Shown here in pieces: positions 22,645 to 33,478 of a stretch of DNA of 64,000 bases. How positions within the stretch are numbered: the first letter of the stretch is position 1; every line of letters starts with the position of its first letter. The DNA is from Odobenus rosmarus divergens (Eukaryota > Chordata > Mammalia > Carnivora > Odobenidae): assembly GCF_000321225.1 (NCBI RefSeq), contig NW_004450303.1:1057516-1121515 (forward strand), read 5' to 3'. The position numbers were made by a program, and so were the translations under genes. The notes beneath the pieces were generated by a model that was not told where the DNA came from, made no database searches, and saw only the letters and a program-made list of their open reading frames with translations.

Positions 22645-23652
22645 AAGAAATATTCCCTTTAACCCTCTTGCACTGTTGGTGGAAATATGAATTGGTGTAG
22701 TCTTTGTGGAAAACACTATGGAGGCACCTCAAAAACTTCAAAATAGAAATAACCATATGATCTAGTAATTCCACTACTGGGTATTTACCCAAAGAAAAGA
22801 AAACACTAATCCAAAAAAATATTTACACCCCTATGTTTATCACTCCAATAACCAAGATATAGGAGCAACTTAAGTGTCCATCAATACGATGAATGGGTAA
22901 ACAAGATGCAGTATATATAAATATAAGTATATATAAACATATTTATATATATGTATGCATGTGTGTGTGTATGACTCAGCCATAAATACGGCTCAGCCAT
23001 TAAAAAAAATGAGATCTTGCCATTTTTGATAACATGGATGGACCTGGAAGGTATTATGCTAAGTGAAATAAGTTAGGCAGGGAAATCAAATCCCCATGAT
23101 TTCACTTATATGTAGAATCTAAAAAACAAAGCAAACACCAAAAACACATTCATAAATACAGAGGACAAACTGGTGGTTGCCAAAGGGGAGGGGGTGGGGA
23201 GGATAGGCAAAATAGGTGAGGGGAATTCAAAGATACAAACTTTCCAGTTATAAAATGAAATCATAGGTATAAAAGTACATAGGAAATATAGTCAATAATA
23301 TTGTCATACTGTAGTCCAATGACAGAGAGTAAATACACTTACCGTGGTGAGCACTGTGTCACATATGAAACTGTGGAATAACTATGTTGTACACATGAAA
23401 CCTATATAACATTTTATTTTTTTTAAGATTATATTTATTTATCTGAGAGAAAGAGGGAGAGTACAAGCTGAGGGTGAGGGGCCAGAGGGAGAAGCAGACT
23501 TCCCTCTGAGCAGGGAGCCCAACATGGGGCTCCATCCCAGGACCCCGGGGTCAGGACCTGAGCCGAAGGCAGATGCTTAACTGACTGAGCCACCCAGGCA
23601 CCCCCAATATAACATTTTATGACAACTCTACTTCAATAATAAATTTTTAATT
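22645..23652 (+). mobile_element. LINE-1 3' end, sense, interrupted by a SINE
   Basis: L1 phrases in sense: 'cttgcactgttggtggaaat', 'aaaacactatggaggcacctc', 'tgatctagtaattccactactgg', 'aagtgtccatcaatacgatgaatgg', 'aacatggatggacctggaagg', 'tatatgtagaatctaaaaa' and 'tggtgagcactgtgtcacat'. The body stops at 23417 where a SINE sits, and the last piece with a 'cttcaataataaattttt' end continues to about 23652. A TA/TG patch lies inside at 22915-22970. Confidence 0.9.
23418..23606 (-). mobile_element. SINEC element inside L1, antisense
   Basis: On the minus strand: GGGTGCCTGGGTGGCTCAG head, 'cttcggctcaggtcctgaccccgg', CT body and A/T tail. The duplication ATATAACATTTTAT at 23404-23417 and 23607-23620 is L1 sequence, proving the SINE inserted into the L1 3' end. 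Confidence 0.97.
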
Positions 23653-23668
23653 AAAAGATAAATTAGGG

Positions 23669-24318
23669 AATGGTCCAGTTTCATTCTTCTACATGTGGCT
23701 GTCCAACTTTCCCAGCACCATTTATTGAAGAGACTGTCTTTTTTCCATTGCATATTTTTTTCCTGTTTTGTGGAAGATTAGTTGACCATAGAGTTGAGGG
23801 TCCATATCTGGGTTCTCTATTCTGTTCCATCGATCTATATGTCTGTTTTTGTGCCAGTACCATACTGTCTTGGTGATCATGGCTTTGTAATATAGCTTGA
23901 AATCAGGCAGTGTGATGCACCCAGCTTTTTCTTTTCCAAGATTTCCTTGGCAATTCAATGTCTTTTCTGATTCCATACAAATTTTAGGATTGCTTGTTCC
24001 AGCACCTTGAAAAATGTCATTGGAATTTTGATTGGAATGGCGTTGATGGTATAGATTGCTCTGGGCAGCATAGACATTTTAACAATGTTTATTCATCCGA
24101 TCCATGAGCATGGGGGGGGTGGCTCAGCCCGGTGATAGGTATTAAGGAGGGCATGTATTGCATGGAACACTGGGTGCTATACGAAAACAATGAATCATGT
24201 AACACTACATCAAAAACTAATGATGTACCGTATGGTGACTAACGTAACATAATAAAATAAAATAAAATAAAATTTAAAAATAAATAAATAAATAATTTAT
24301 TAATTATTCTGATTCAAA
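23669..24318 (+). mobile_element. Carnivore L1, 5'-inverted insertion with complete junction
   Basis: From 23669 to about 24110 the sequence is antisense L1 ORF2: the minus strand encodes the ORF2 C-terminal phrase [20 protein letters not shown]. From about 24111 to the tail it is sense L1 3' UTR ('cccggtgataggtattaagg', 'gaacactgggtgctatac', 'aacataataaaataaaat'). The duplication AAAAGATAAATTAGGG (23653-23668) and AAAAGATAAATGAGGG (24319-24334) encloses both arms. This is a single twin-priming event with deletion of everything between ORF2 and the late 3' UTR. Confidence 0.9.
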
Positions 24319-24334
24319 AAAAGATAAATGAGGG

Positions 24335-25194
24335 GAAAATAATCATTTTATGTGCCTTTTAAAAGAGCATGATTATTTTAATTAAACATATAGTTGCAAA
24401 ATGCGAAATCTGATGATGAAGAACTTCTACATGTGACAACACTGAATACACTTCATGCTGTATAAATGTGAAGTTCTGTGCAGTACTTAAACATTCAAAC
24501 TTTCTGATCTTGTGAAGGTCTACAAGCATGTCATAGTGTATCATAAAGGATTTAATAAACATAAAAGTCACTACTTCCTACACCATATTGCACTTGATTG
24601 CAATCAGCATGTTACAACCACAGTCTAATTATAAAACGTCAAATGTTTCATCCGCTTTTTTAGCGTAGCTCTGTGCTGCATCTGTGGTCACTGGCCCATT
24701 GAACATAAATTTTAATTCCTTTTATGTTCAATTTGAATCTGAATTACACAGTTGATGCTAAACTATACCGGAATTAAAACTCCCTTGAAGATAACTTGTC
24801 TGGTGAACTATTTTCAGGGACATGATTTCCCAAACATCTCTTGCATCACTCATGCAAATGAGCAATACTTTTGAAAAACTTGTTCTGCTTGCGTTTCTAG
24901 AATTTCAATTCTAAGGTATTAAAGAACACAACAAAGGAGGTAGCCATGAATTCATATTCTTTACTATCCTTGATAATAGTTATTTGACTGGACAAGAAAT
25001 GGGATATCTAAGATAATGGATTTTGATGTTATTTAATATAAAAGTCATTGAATATTATGGAAAGCTTCATTTTCCTTCTGTTATTCTACTCTTCTATCAT
25101 GTCAGAGACCACTATTTTCATGAATTAGATGTTTACACATCCAGTCCAGATATTAAAATATTTGATACATGAATATATATCATCAATTTAGTCT
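24335..25194. other. Unassigned, includes a small perfect hairpin
   Basis: No gene. A 12-base perfect inverted repeat, ATTGAACATAAA (24698-24709) and TTTATGTTCAAT (24721-24732), has an 11-base loop. An ATGCAAAT octamer-type motif lies at about 24853-24860. Neither is enough for a functional call. Confidence 0.45.
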
Positions 25195-25290
25195 ATTTAT
25201 TGGTGTTTACTGTAGGTTGGATACTGGCGAGGAAATAAAACCAAGTCTCTATGTTCAGGGTGCTTTTAGAGAGTGCCCTATATCTACTTA
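25195..25290 (-). mobile_element. Possible L2/MIR3 3' end, antisense
   Basis: 'atttattggtgtttactgtaggttggatactgg', a 'gaaataaaaccaagtctctatg' segment and 'cagggtgctttta' loosely follow an antisense L2/MIR3 end. The match is weak. Confidence 0.3.
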
Positions 25291-25479
25291 AATAGTTGGT
25301 TAGTGACGGTTAATATCTCCTTGCCATATTTATTTTTCTTTTCTGCTCTTGCAATTTTTTGAGTAATTTTAAATTAAGTGTATGTCTTGAAAACAATGTA
25401 TAGGTTTTATGTTTATACAAATAATCTATCTCTGTATCGCCTTCCCCTATTTTTAGCTCCCCCCTCAAACCCCTCCCCA

Positions 25480-25570
25480 CCTCTAGTATAAAAATACCGG
25501 ATCCCTATGATGTGCACCTTGAAACTAATGGGATATTGTATGTTAATTCGACTTCAATAAAAAAAGAAAA
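25480..25570 (+). mobile_element. Short L1 3' end with A tail
   Basis: 'gatgtgcaccttgaaactaatgggatattgtatgtt' followed by 'cttcaataaaaaaag' is an L1 3' UTR terminus in sense. Only about 90 bases survive. Confidence 0.7.
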
Positions 25571-26619
25571 CTGTTAACTAGTCTATTGCTTTTAAAATGG
25601 AATTCTAGTTTTAAATGTTTTTATATTAAAATATGTGGACTTTAAAATGATATTTTAAGCTTTGTTTAATTTATTTGTCTTTTGACTTATCTACATTAGT
25701 TTCTTTACTTGACTTTATCCCATTCTTTTCCTTTTTTCATCGTGCTTGCCGTAGGTGTTTTCTTTTTGCCTTTTTGCTCCCTCCGAACTTAGAAGTCAAA
25801 TGTTCTATTTCGATTATGGTAATGATTACTATTATGTTTTTGCAATGTATACCTAAAAAAGTCTAAAGTAATCAATATTTTACCTGCCTCCACACAATAC
25901 TCTGACTATTGCTATTACTGATTGCCCTCACTCATGAGGGTCTGATCTACTATTTTAATTCCTTTTGTTTCGCTCACCATGAATCATCTTACTTTTACAG
26001 TCAATAGTTACCTAGACTTAGCAACATAATTTTTTCCTAGTTTATTTCCTCAATTGGTATATTATTTTTGTTATCTTATTTTCCACCTGAGTTGCTCTTG
26101 GGTGTCCCATAGGCCTAAGTTGGGGATTTATACCTATAGAAGTTTATACTTTGCTCTTTCTAGAGGACCTGTGATTTTATCTGTTATGAATACTTGTTTC
26201 ATTAATTAATTTTCTCAGGTACCCTGTTTTGTGGCAATACAGCATCTCTGGCTGACTCCCAGCTCTGTGCTATTTTCTTTTTCTCTATCACATGATACCT
26301 CACGACTCTAGGATGGCTAGGCTTTCTCTTACAACTTCAGGGGAATACAAGGACCACAAACCAGTAGATGAAGTGTTCTCCCAAATATCAGGAGCGCCAC
26401 TTCTCCCACAGTTATTTGGAGTATCTTGTTATTGTTGTTGTTAATGTTATTTGCACTGTAAGAATTCTAAAGTTTGTTGCTAGAAGTTTTCTGTCAATTC
26501 AAAATTTAACGTAAATAGAAATAAAATAGTAAGATAATGCCTCTGGTTTTAGTTGCCCTTATAGTGGGATTCTATAAAATTTGCATACTAATAATTTAAT
26601 AATTTACTAAATTTAAATT
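25571..26619. other. No gene or named repeat recognised
   Basis: Unassigned AT-rich sequence. The 63-codon open frame at 25675-25866 has no domain and is probably chance. Confidence 0.45.
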
Positions 26620-26765
26620 CAAGTTTAGTCTCTACCACTATGTAAATCTGAAAACTTGGTTGAGTTACTCAGTATTTCTGAGCAGCAGTATCCTTGTCCA
26701 TAAAATTAAAGAGTCTGGACTAGGTTATCTCTATTTTAATCTGCAAGCTTCAAAATCCTAGGAAA
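26620..26765 (+). mobile_element. MIR-type SINE, sense
   Basis: 'gtctctaccactatgtaaatctg', 'cttggttgagttactcagtatttctgagc', 'catccttgtccataaaattaaagagtctggactaggt' (first bases decayed) follows a MIR core in sense. It is diverged. Confidence 0.55.
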
Positions 26766-26859
26766 TTAAAGGTATATCTGAACAGTCGGGAAAAAAATGG
26801 AAATGCTTTCCTCAATCTGATGTATACACATAGCAAAATCATGTTATAGAATTTCACAT

Positions 26860-26995
26860 GGGAAGGAGCTGGAGGTCATTTTGTTTGAGCCTCTCCGTTA
26901 GTAGATGACTATAGTGGTGTTCTGTGAAGTTAAATGATCTCTTCAGACGGCTTCTGTGAAAAAGTCAGGACTGGAATTTTATCTTTCCTAAATCT
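26860..26995 (-). mobile_element. Possible MIR3-type SINE, antisense
   Basis: 'ggaaggagctggaggtcattttgtttgagcctct' and the following 'gtgaagttaaatgatctcttcagacggc', 'ggactggaatttt' follow an antisense MIR-family element in which 'ggtcatctagtccaacc' is followed by the 'aagtgacttgcccaagg' segment. Confidence 0.45.
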
Positions 26996-27949
26996 TAATA
27001 TAATGGTCTTTCTTTTGTACTGTTGTTTTCCACCTTAGACCATCCTTAAGTTGTTTTATAAGTAATACAAAACAACCTATAATTACCTGTTGTGAAGATT
27101 ATATACAGTGAAGTTCCCATTCACTGGGAAAATTGAGTATGTAATTTCCAATCTGTGTTAAATGGAACTCTAATATTCTAGGAGTCATTTCTTTAGTAGA
27201 TTTAAATCTTATGGAAATATTTAGTTTTTAATGTATGTGATGTACTTCTGAATCTGGCTTTTCTATCTTCTCATATTGTCTCCACTATTTCTTAAAACAC
27301 TACATTTTTTTTTACCAGTATCTATCTCGAATCACAAAGTTAAGAGCATTTATTATTATTGTTTTTTTGCTAAAACAGTTTATATCTTAGATCCTAATAA
27401 TGAACAATATTCCAGCAGCGAAAGAGAATAATATTGATATTGTCCTTTTAACTACTTCAGCTCAACTATTTCAGCTCAACCCTTCTCTATGGGTATTGAT
27501 TTTTTCAACATGAAACTTTTAATATATGTCAGTTTCAGAGGTGTGAACCTAGGAAAGCAAAAGGAAACCAAAAGAAGACAACAACAAAAAATCACTCATA
27601 AACTTTAAGTCCGGAGGAACTACATCTGCTTTCTTTGCATTGGCATTTCTTTATTTGCATACATATATGTGAATTTGTGTCTGAGATATATACATCTAAT
27701 TTTCTATATAATTATTTCTCAAGCAGCAGCTTAGTGAATGTACTGTTCAGAGTTGTTTTTTTAAATACTCTTAAGACTATTCCCCTCTCTGCATCAATGT
27801 TTTATTATATTTTTTATTATCTCCTATTACCTATAACTCCTATTTCTATATATTATTACTCCTATATACCTTTATTCTGTCTTCTGTGACATCTCCTATA
27901 TTTCCTATTGTAATGATCTGCATCTTTTTTTTTTTGTCATTTATCTCAT
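26996..27949. other. No gene or named repeat recognised
   Basis: Unassigned. A tandem 'ttcagctcaac' doublet lies at 27456-27481. A run of TTATTA-rich sequence at 27800-27870 makes an 84-codon hydrophobic open frame with no domain. Confidence 0.45.
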
Positions 27950-28050
27950 CCACAAAAATGTAAATTTCATGAAAGCAGGAACCTAGTGTGTCTTTCTTAT
28001 TCACTGCTGGCAAGTTGTAGGCTCTTAATATATATTTGTTAAATAGAAAA
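27950..28050 (+). mobile_element. L2 LINE 3' end, sense
   Basis: 'taaatttcatgaaagcaggaacctagtgtgtcttt', 'ttcactgctggcaagttgtaggctcttaatatatatttgttaaat' follows the final 100 bases of L2, including the (T/A)ATATTTGTTAAAT terminal motif. Confidence 0.65.
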
Positions 28051-29275
28051 CATAAACTATATGTTAAGGTAATTGGGGATTAACCAAGTTGTATAAATGT
28101 AAAGAGAACTATATTTTTAATTGGTGACTACATATTAGCCAAAACCCATACCCACAAAAATGATTTCTATTTTTGCTTATAGGGGGTTTTAATACATTTA
28201 AATATAGCAAAATTAAGCATGTATTTTTAGACAATGGGAATTATTTTAGTGAACTGTCAAAAAAGTTACAGATAATGACTATTTTATTATCCTTAATAGA
28301 GGACATGTAATTTTAAGTTGTTACTTGGTTTACAGAAAATAATTTCATGATAGTTACATTTTGATCTTTATCTTTTTACGGCAATTATCAATTTTATTAA
28401 AATATTAGCCCACGCTTCTAAGTTTAACACTTAGCTACAGTATTATGTATTTTTTGCATTTTTATATTTTGCTTTGGCTGTCTAAACATAATCATTTTTA
28501 CAACAAAATCACCAGCAAAGAAGAAAAACACCAAACAGTTATACAGAATTTTCAGGATTCTCAACATCTTTCAAGATATAGAATAACTGTCGATGTACTA
28601 AACAAGTGATTTTGGGTTTGGTAGTGGAATTTGTTCAAGAGAATATGTCAATTGATTTATGTATTTATGAACTCATCCCTGATGGATGTGGCTGTGCTTA
28701 ATTTCTGAGAGCATGCTGAAGTACATAATGTGTGTTGCTTTTTTCAGAAAGCCAGTTTGCCCTACAAGGAATCTATATTTTCATCCTGCTCTGAGAGGTG
28801 CTGATTCCATCACTCAGTGCCTTTAGTCATAAACACTTTGTGGTTCCTAAAAATATATACTATGCAAACTTTCAGCAATAATTTATGAAGAAAAGAAACA
28901 TTTCCAGCTTGTTTGAAAATAGAATAGACAGTAAAAAAATGTGCCTATAAACAAAGCACATAAGGACTGTACAAGATAGATTTCTAAGAAACAAAACTGA
29001 TCCCTTGGGTGATGCCAGAGCTGTTTTTGCAGAGCAGCCAGAAAATAACCATGAGAACGATCCCAAATATCTGAATCAGCAGCAATTTTACTCTATGCTC
29101 CTGCAACTTAACAAAGAGACTTTTAATAGCACTGTGAATCTACTCTAAGATCAACTTCTCCATCTACTGGCTGAAGGTCAAATTTTGATTCTTATTAGTT
29201 ATAAAAATCATGAATTTATTTGTGTGTGTTCTTGCGAATATGTTTTCCATGATGAACACATTATTAACTAAAGAC
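28051..29275. other. No gene or named repeat recognised
   Basis: Unassigned AT-rich sequence. The 64-codon minus-strand open frame at 28872-29066 has no domain. Confidence 0.45.
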
Positions 29276-29293
29276 ATAATTTACTCTCCTTTT

Positions 29294-29494
29294 TAAAGAT
29301 TTATTTATTTATTTGAGAGAGAGAGAAAGAGAGGATGTGTGTGAGTGGGAGGAGGGGTAGGGGAAGAGAATATCAAGCAAGACCCTACACTGAGAGCAGA
29401 GCCCACACGGGGCACCATCCCACCCCCATGAGATATGATCTGAGCTGAAGCCAAGAGTTGGACACTTAACCAACTTAGCCACCCAGGCGCCCCT
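29294..29494 (-). mobile_element. SINEC element, older subtype, antisense
   Basis: Minus-strand head GGGGCGCCTGGGTGGCTAAG, a body with 'cttggcttcagctcagatcata', CT/CA run and AAATAAATAAATC tail. The duplication ATAATTTACTCTCCTTTT (29276-29293) and ATAACTTACTCTCTTT (29495-29510) has mutated, consistent with an older insertion. Confidence 0.95.
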
Positions 29495-29510
29495 ATAACT
29501 TACTCTCTTT

Positions 29511-30989
29511 AAATTACAACACCATATGACTCAAAGAATCACAAACTACATTTTGAAAACAATATTATTACCTTAAAGAATAAATCAAGCTGACGATTTG
29601 AATTGTTTTTGAAAGTTATTAATTTTATTATATCGTGCTTAAATGATTTAATCTCTTTCCTCTCAAACATAAAATATTTAACTTGGCTGTTGAGGAATTT
29701 CTTGGTATATTGGCATGTGGAAAGGTCATCTCTACTTGCTCAGTTTTGCACTTGTGGTATCACACTTTAGAAATTCATTATGGGGTTTTTGCACCACCTG
29801 TTTTCAAACAGCACTCAAATTGACAGATGATCTTACTCAGAGAATCTTAAATTTCAACTTGGAAATCAGATTAATAAATTAAAAGAAACCAGAAACTTAA
29901 TGCTCACCACAAATTAACAACTTCAGTTTAGTAAGAAAAAATGTTTGACAATCTGAAAATGATGTTGAATAAATTAGAGCATAAGGCAGACATTCCTCAC
30001 AGCAAAATCTTGGTTCCTAAGAATTTTACAAGCCTTATTACTTAGTCTGTCAACCACTTACATGTTTTTGTTTTTTTGTTTTTTTTACAAATATCCTATA
30101 CATGTTATATCTCACTTGTCTTAAACAATATATCCTTGTCCTTCTCACTAATCCTAAGTGTCTAAAACTATAGATTGTCACCATTTGGATGCCTTAACTG
30201 CCAACACAAAGCAGTCTCACATTTCACAGATCTGTTCTCTCACAGAAATATGACCATGCTGACTACTCTGGCTTCTCTGATTCTTCTATCCTATTAAGGT
30301 GCTTTTGTTATTCTTTTTTAGTTTTTTTTATAATTTCTTATAAGTACTGTATAATAATTATCTAGGGGAACATGTTACACACTCCTTGTTGTATCATTTG
30401 AAAACTGCCATTGCCAAGCCCAGTTTTCACTCAAATCACCCAGGGATGCTTCACACCACCACTTTTGATCTCCTTCGTCTTTCTGCAGATGTTTCAGTCT
30501 AGGATCTCAGATCTTCCTCTTAATTCTGCTCATGGGATCTCCTCTGCGTCAGCGCACAGGATGCTGCTTGCCACAGCTTGCCAGCAAACACTTAGCTGCT
30601 CCAAGAACTCAGTGCTCACTTCCATGAATCTGAAAGAATACAGCGGTCCCTACTGTACCCAAGGACCATTAGATGTCACACCAATGAGATTTAAAACACA
30701 TCAGTCAAGTGTTTTTCTTCAACATCTCTATGCTACATGGGACTGGGCATGTGGTTGGGGCTGGACAAAATGAGTAATTGACATTTGCTATATGCAGAAC
30801 TATTCCTTGCATAAGGCTCTCAGCTCCTGGTCCTGTGATCAGATTATCACCCAGATTCTTTTTTTCCCTGGTGAATTTTCACACAGGAATCCTATAAACC
30901 TCACTCCCATACCCTTGTGGGACCCACTAAGCACTATGATGAAAAGATGTCAGTTCATGAAAAGGATGGTAGCAGAGGAGGTACTTTAG
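29511..30989. other. No confirmed gene; 120-codon chance-like ORF
   Basis: The part to about 30400 is AT-rich and unassigned. The part 30400-30980 is more balanced in base composition and carries a 120-codon open frame at 30411-30773. Its translation has no recognisable domain, and the base composition suggests an old LTR or other repeat. I cannot name it. Confidence 0.4.
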
Positions 30990-31304
30990 ATTTGGGGCAG
31001 GAGCAGAGAAGACCTCTTTGAGAAAGTTTTTTGAGCCAAGTCCCTTTGAGTCAGTGAGGAACGAAGCAAAGGTATTTCAAGCAAAGGAAATAATATGTGA
31101 CTACCTGTGAATGCGATAAAACTTTTGCATCATTCCAAAAGTTGCAATAAGAGATAAATGAGTAAAGCAAGATGGGGGAAAGGGCACAGTGGAACATTAT
31201 GAGGTTATTCCATGAACACTAGAGATGAGAATGTCAATGAAAATGTGCAACATAAAAAGATATATCATAATTGAAAGAAAATAGAACATAATTCTATCAT
31301 CTAA
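30990..31304 (-). mobile_element. L2-like fragment, antisense
   Basis: 'gaagacctctttgagaaag', 'gtatttcaagcaaaggaaataatatgtg' resemble the antisense L2 succession 'gaggcctctctgaggagg ... attccaggcagagggaacag'. From about 31045 to 31310 it also aligns with 42530-42795. The L1 at 31305 interrupts it. Confidence 0.5.
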
Positions 31305-31334
31305 GAATTTTTTTATTAAGACTTTATATTTCTT

Positions 31335-31528
31335 TTTTTTAAGATTTTGTTTATTTATTTGACAGAGAGAGACACAGCGAGAGAGGGAACACAAGCAGGG
31401 GGAGGGTCAGAGGGAGAAGCAGGCTTCCCGCGGAGCAGGGAGCCCGATGTGGGGCTCAATCCCAGGACCCTGGTATCATGACCTGAGCCGAAGGCAGACG
31501 CTTAATGACTGAGCAACGCAGGCGCCCC
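31335..31528 (-). mobile_element. SINEC element inside L1, antisense
   Basis: Minus-strand head GGGGCGCCTGCGTTGCTCAG, 'cttcggctcaggtcatgatacc', CT body and T-rich tail. The perfect duplication AAGACTTTATATTTCT at 31319-31334 and 31529-31544 is L1 3' sequence, so the SINE is younger than the L1. Confidence 0.97.
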
Positions 31529-32926
31529 AAGACTTTATATTTCTAAAGCAGTTATAGGTTCATAACAAAATTGAAGGGAAGGTACAAACATTTCCCATAT
31601 ACCCCCTGCCCTGGCACATGCAATACCCTTCCCATTATCAGCATACTCCACCAGAGTAGTACATTTGTTACAAAAGATGAACTTACATTGACACATCATA
31701 ATCACCCAAAGTCCATAGTTTACATTACAGTTTTCTCTGGGAGTTGTATATTCTGTGGGTTTCCACAAATATATAATGACATGTAGCCATTATTATAGTT
31801 ATCATACAGAGTATTTTCACTGCCCCAAATGTCCTCTGTGCTCTGCCTATTCATCCCTCCCTGTCCCCTAGCCCCAGGCAACCACTGATCGTTTTACTGT
31901 CCCCATAGTTTTGCTTTTTCCACAATGCCATACACTTGGGCTCATACAGCATGTAGCCTTTTCAGAATGGCTTCTTTCACTTAGTAATAGGCATTTAAGG
32001 TTCCTCCATGTCTTTTCATGGCTTGGGAACTCATTTCTTTTTAAGCACTGAATAATATTCCATTGTCTGGATGTACCATAATTTATCCATTTACTTACTG
32101 GAGGACACCATGGTTGCTTCTAAGTGTTGTCAATTATGAATAATGCTGCTATACATACCATAGGCAGGCTTCTGTGTGGACATAAGTTTTCAACTACTTT
32201 GTATAAATACCAAGGGGTGTGATTGCTAGTTTTATGGTAAGAGTATTTTAGTCCCACCAGCAACATAGGAATGTTCTTATTTTTCCATATCCTCACTAGC
32301 ATTTGGCGTTGTCAGTGTTCTGGATTTTGGCCGTTCTAATAGGTGTGTTATGGTATCTAATTTTTGTTTTAATTTGCATTTCCCTTGTACAATGACATTA
32401 TGATAAGGAGAACATTTTCATATGTTTATTTACCATCTATATATCTTCTTTGGGAGGTGCCTGTTAAGGTCTTTGGCTCATATTTTAATCAGGTTCTTCG
32501 TTTTCTTATTGTTGAGTTTTAACAGTCCTTTATCAAATATGTCTTCTGCAATTATTTTCTCCGAGTTTGTGGCTTGTCTTCTCATTCTCTGGACATTGTC
32601 CTTCCCAGAGCAAAAGTTTTTTTTTTTATTTAATGCAGTCCAGCTTATAAATTATTTCTTCTATGGATTGTGCCATTATTGTTCTACCTAAAAAGTCATT
32701 GCCTTAATAAGGTCATCTAGGTTTTTACCTCTGTTATCTTTTAGGAGTTTTATGGTTTTACATTTTATTTTTTGGTCTATGATCCATTTTGAGTTAGATT
32801 TTGTGAAGGATGTAGGGTCTATATCATTTTTTTTACATGTGGATGTCCAGTTGCTCCAGCACCAATTTGAAAAGACTATCTTTACTCTATTATATTGCTT
32901 TTATTCTTTTGTCAAAAAAATCAAAG

Positions 32927-33135
32927 GAGCACCTGGGTGGGTCAGTCAGTTAAGCATCCAACTTTTGGTTTCAGCTCAGGTCATGATCTCAGGGTCATGA
33001 GATTGAGCATTCAGCAGGGGAGTCTGCTTGGGATTCTCTCTCTCCCCCTCCCTCTGCCAGGCTTGCTCGTGCACATGCACATGTGCACATGCACGCTCTC
33101 TCTCTCTCAAATAAAAAAATAAATCTTTAAAAAAA
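32927..33135 (+). mobile_element. SINEC element, sense, tail-to-tail with the next
   Basis: Head GGAGCACCTGGGTGGGTCAG, 'ggtttcagctcaggtcatgatctc', 'gcaggggagtctgcttggga', CT run, a (CA/TG) alternating stretch and AAATAAAAAAATAAATC tail. It is in the middle of the antisense L1. No clean 3' duplication follows because the next SINE begins directly. Confidence 0.93.
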
Positions 33136-33354
33136 ATCAGAGGGAGGGAGAGAGAGAGAGAGGGGGAAGGAGGGGGAGAGAGAAGGAGAGAGACAGAAAG
33201 AGGAGGGGCAGAGGGAGAGGGAGAGAGGGAATCTTAAGCAGGCTCTGTGCCCAGCCCAGAGTCCAATCTGGGGCTCAATCTCACAGCCCTGAGATCATGA
33301 CCTGAGCTGAAATCAAGAGTCGGATGCTTAATCGACTGAGCCACCCAGGCCCCT
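33136..33354 (-). mobile_element. SINEC element, antisense, tail missing
   Basis: On the minus strand: head GGGGCCTGGGTGGCTCAG, 'gattttcagctcaggtcatga', 'gggctgtgagattgagcccc', then an expanded GA/CT body at 33136-33235. Its A/T tail is absent: the GA-rich body joins directly the A tail of the SINE at 32927-33135. This points to a deletion between two converging SINEs. Confidence 0.92.
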
Positions 33355-33478
33355 CAGTACCACACTGTCTTGATTACTGTAGCTTTATAATAAGTCTTGA
33401 AGTCAGGTAGTGTCAGCCCTTCAACTATGTTCTTTTGCTTTAATATTTTATTGGTTATTCTGAGTCTTCTGCCTTGTT

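Larger units (their letters stand above)
31305..33478 (-). mobile_element. LINE-1 (L1M type), antisense, broken by three SINEs
   Basis: Antisense L1 3' UTR and late ORF2 run from a T-rich 3' end through 'ggttcataacaaaattgaagg', 'cccaaagtccatagtttacatt', 'ctgaataatattccattgtctgg', 'aatttgcatttcccttgta', 'gatccattttgagttagat' and 'ctcaacactgtcttg'-like text at 33354 onward, ending near 33478. SINEs occupy 31335-31528, 32927-33135 and 33136-33354. About 80 bases of L1 expected between 32926 and 33355 are missing. Minus-strand ORFs in it are decayed ORF2. Confidence 0.9.

Noticed and set aside
23722..23976. 84-codon minus-strand frame with strong similarity to L1 ORF2
   Set aside because: Genuine ORF2 remnant, but part of the inverted arm of a dead L1, so recorded as a mobile element.
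24110..24135. 'ggtggctcagcccgg' looked like a SINE head
   Set aside because: It is the start of the sense L1 arm at the inversion junction. The following sequence is L1 3' UTR, not SINE.
30411..30773. 120-codon plus-strand frame
   Set aside because: No domain recognised. It sits in a moderately GC-rich patch that may be an old LTR; without a protein match I do not call a gene.
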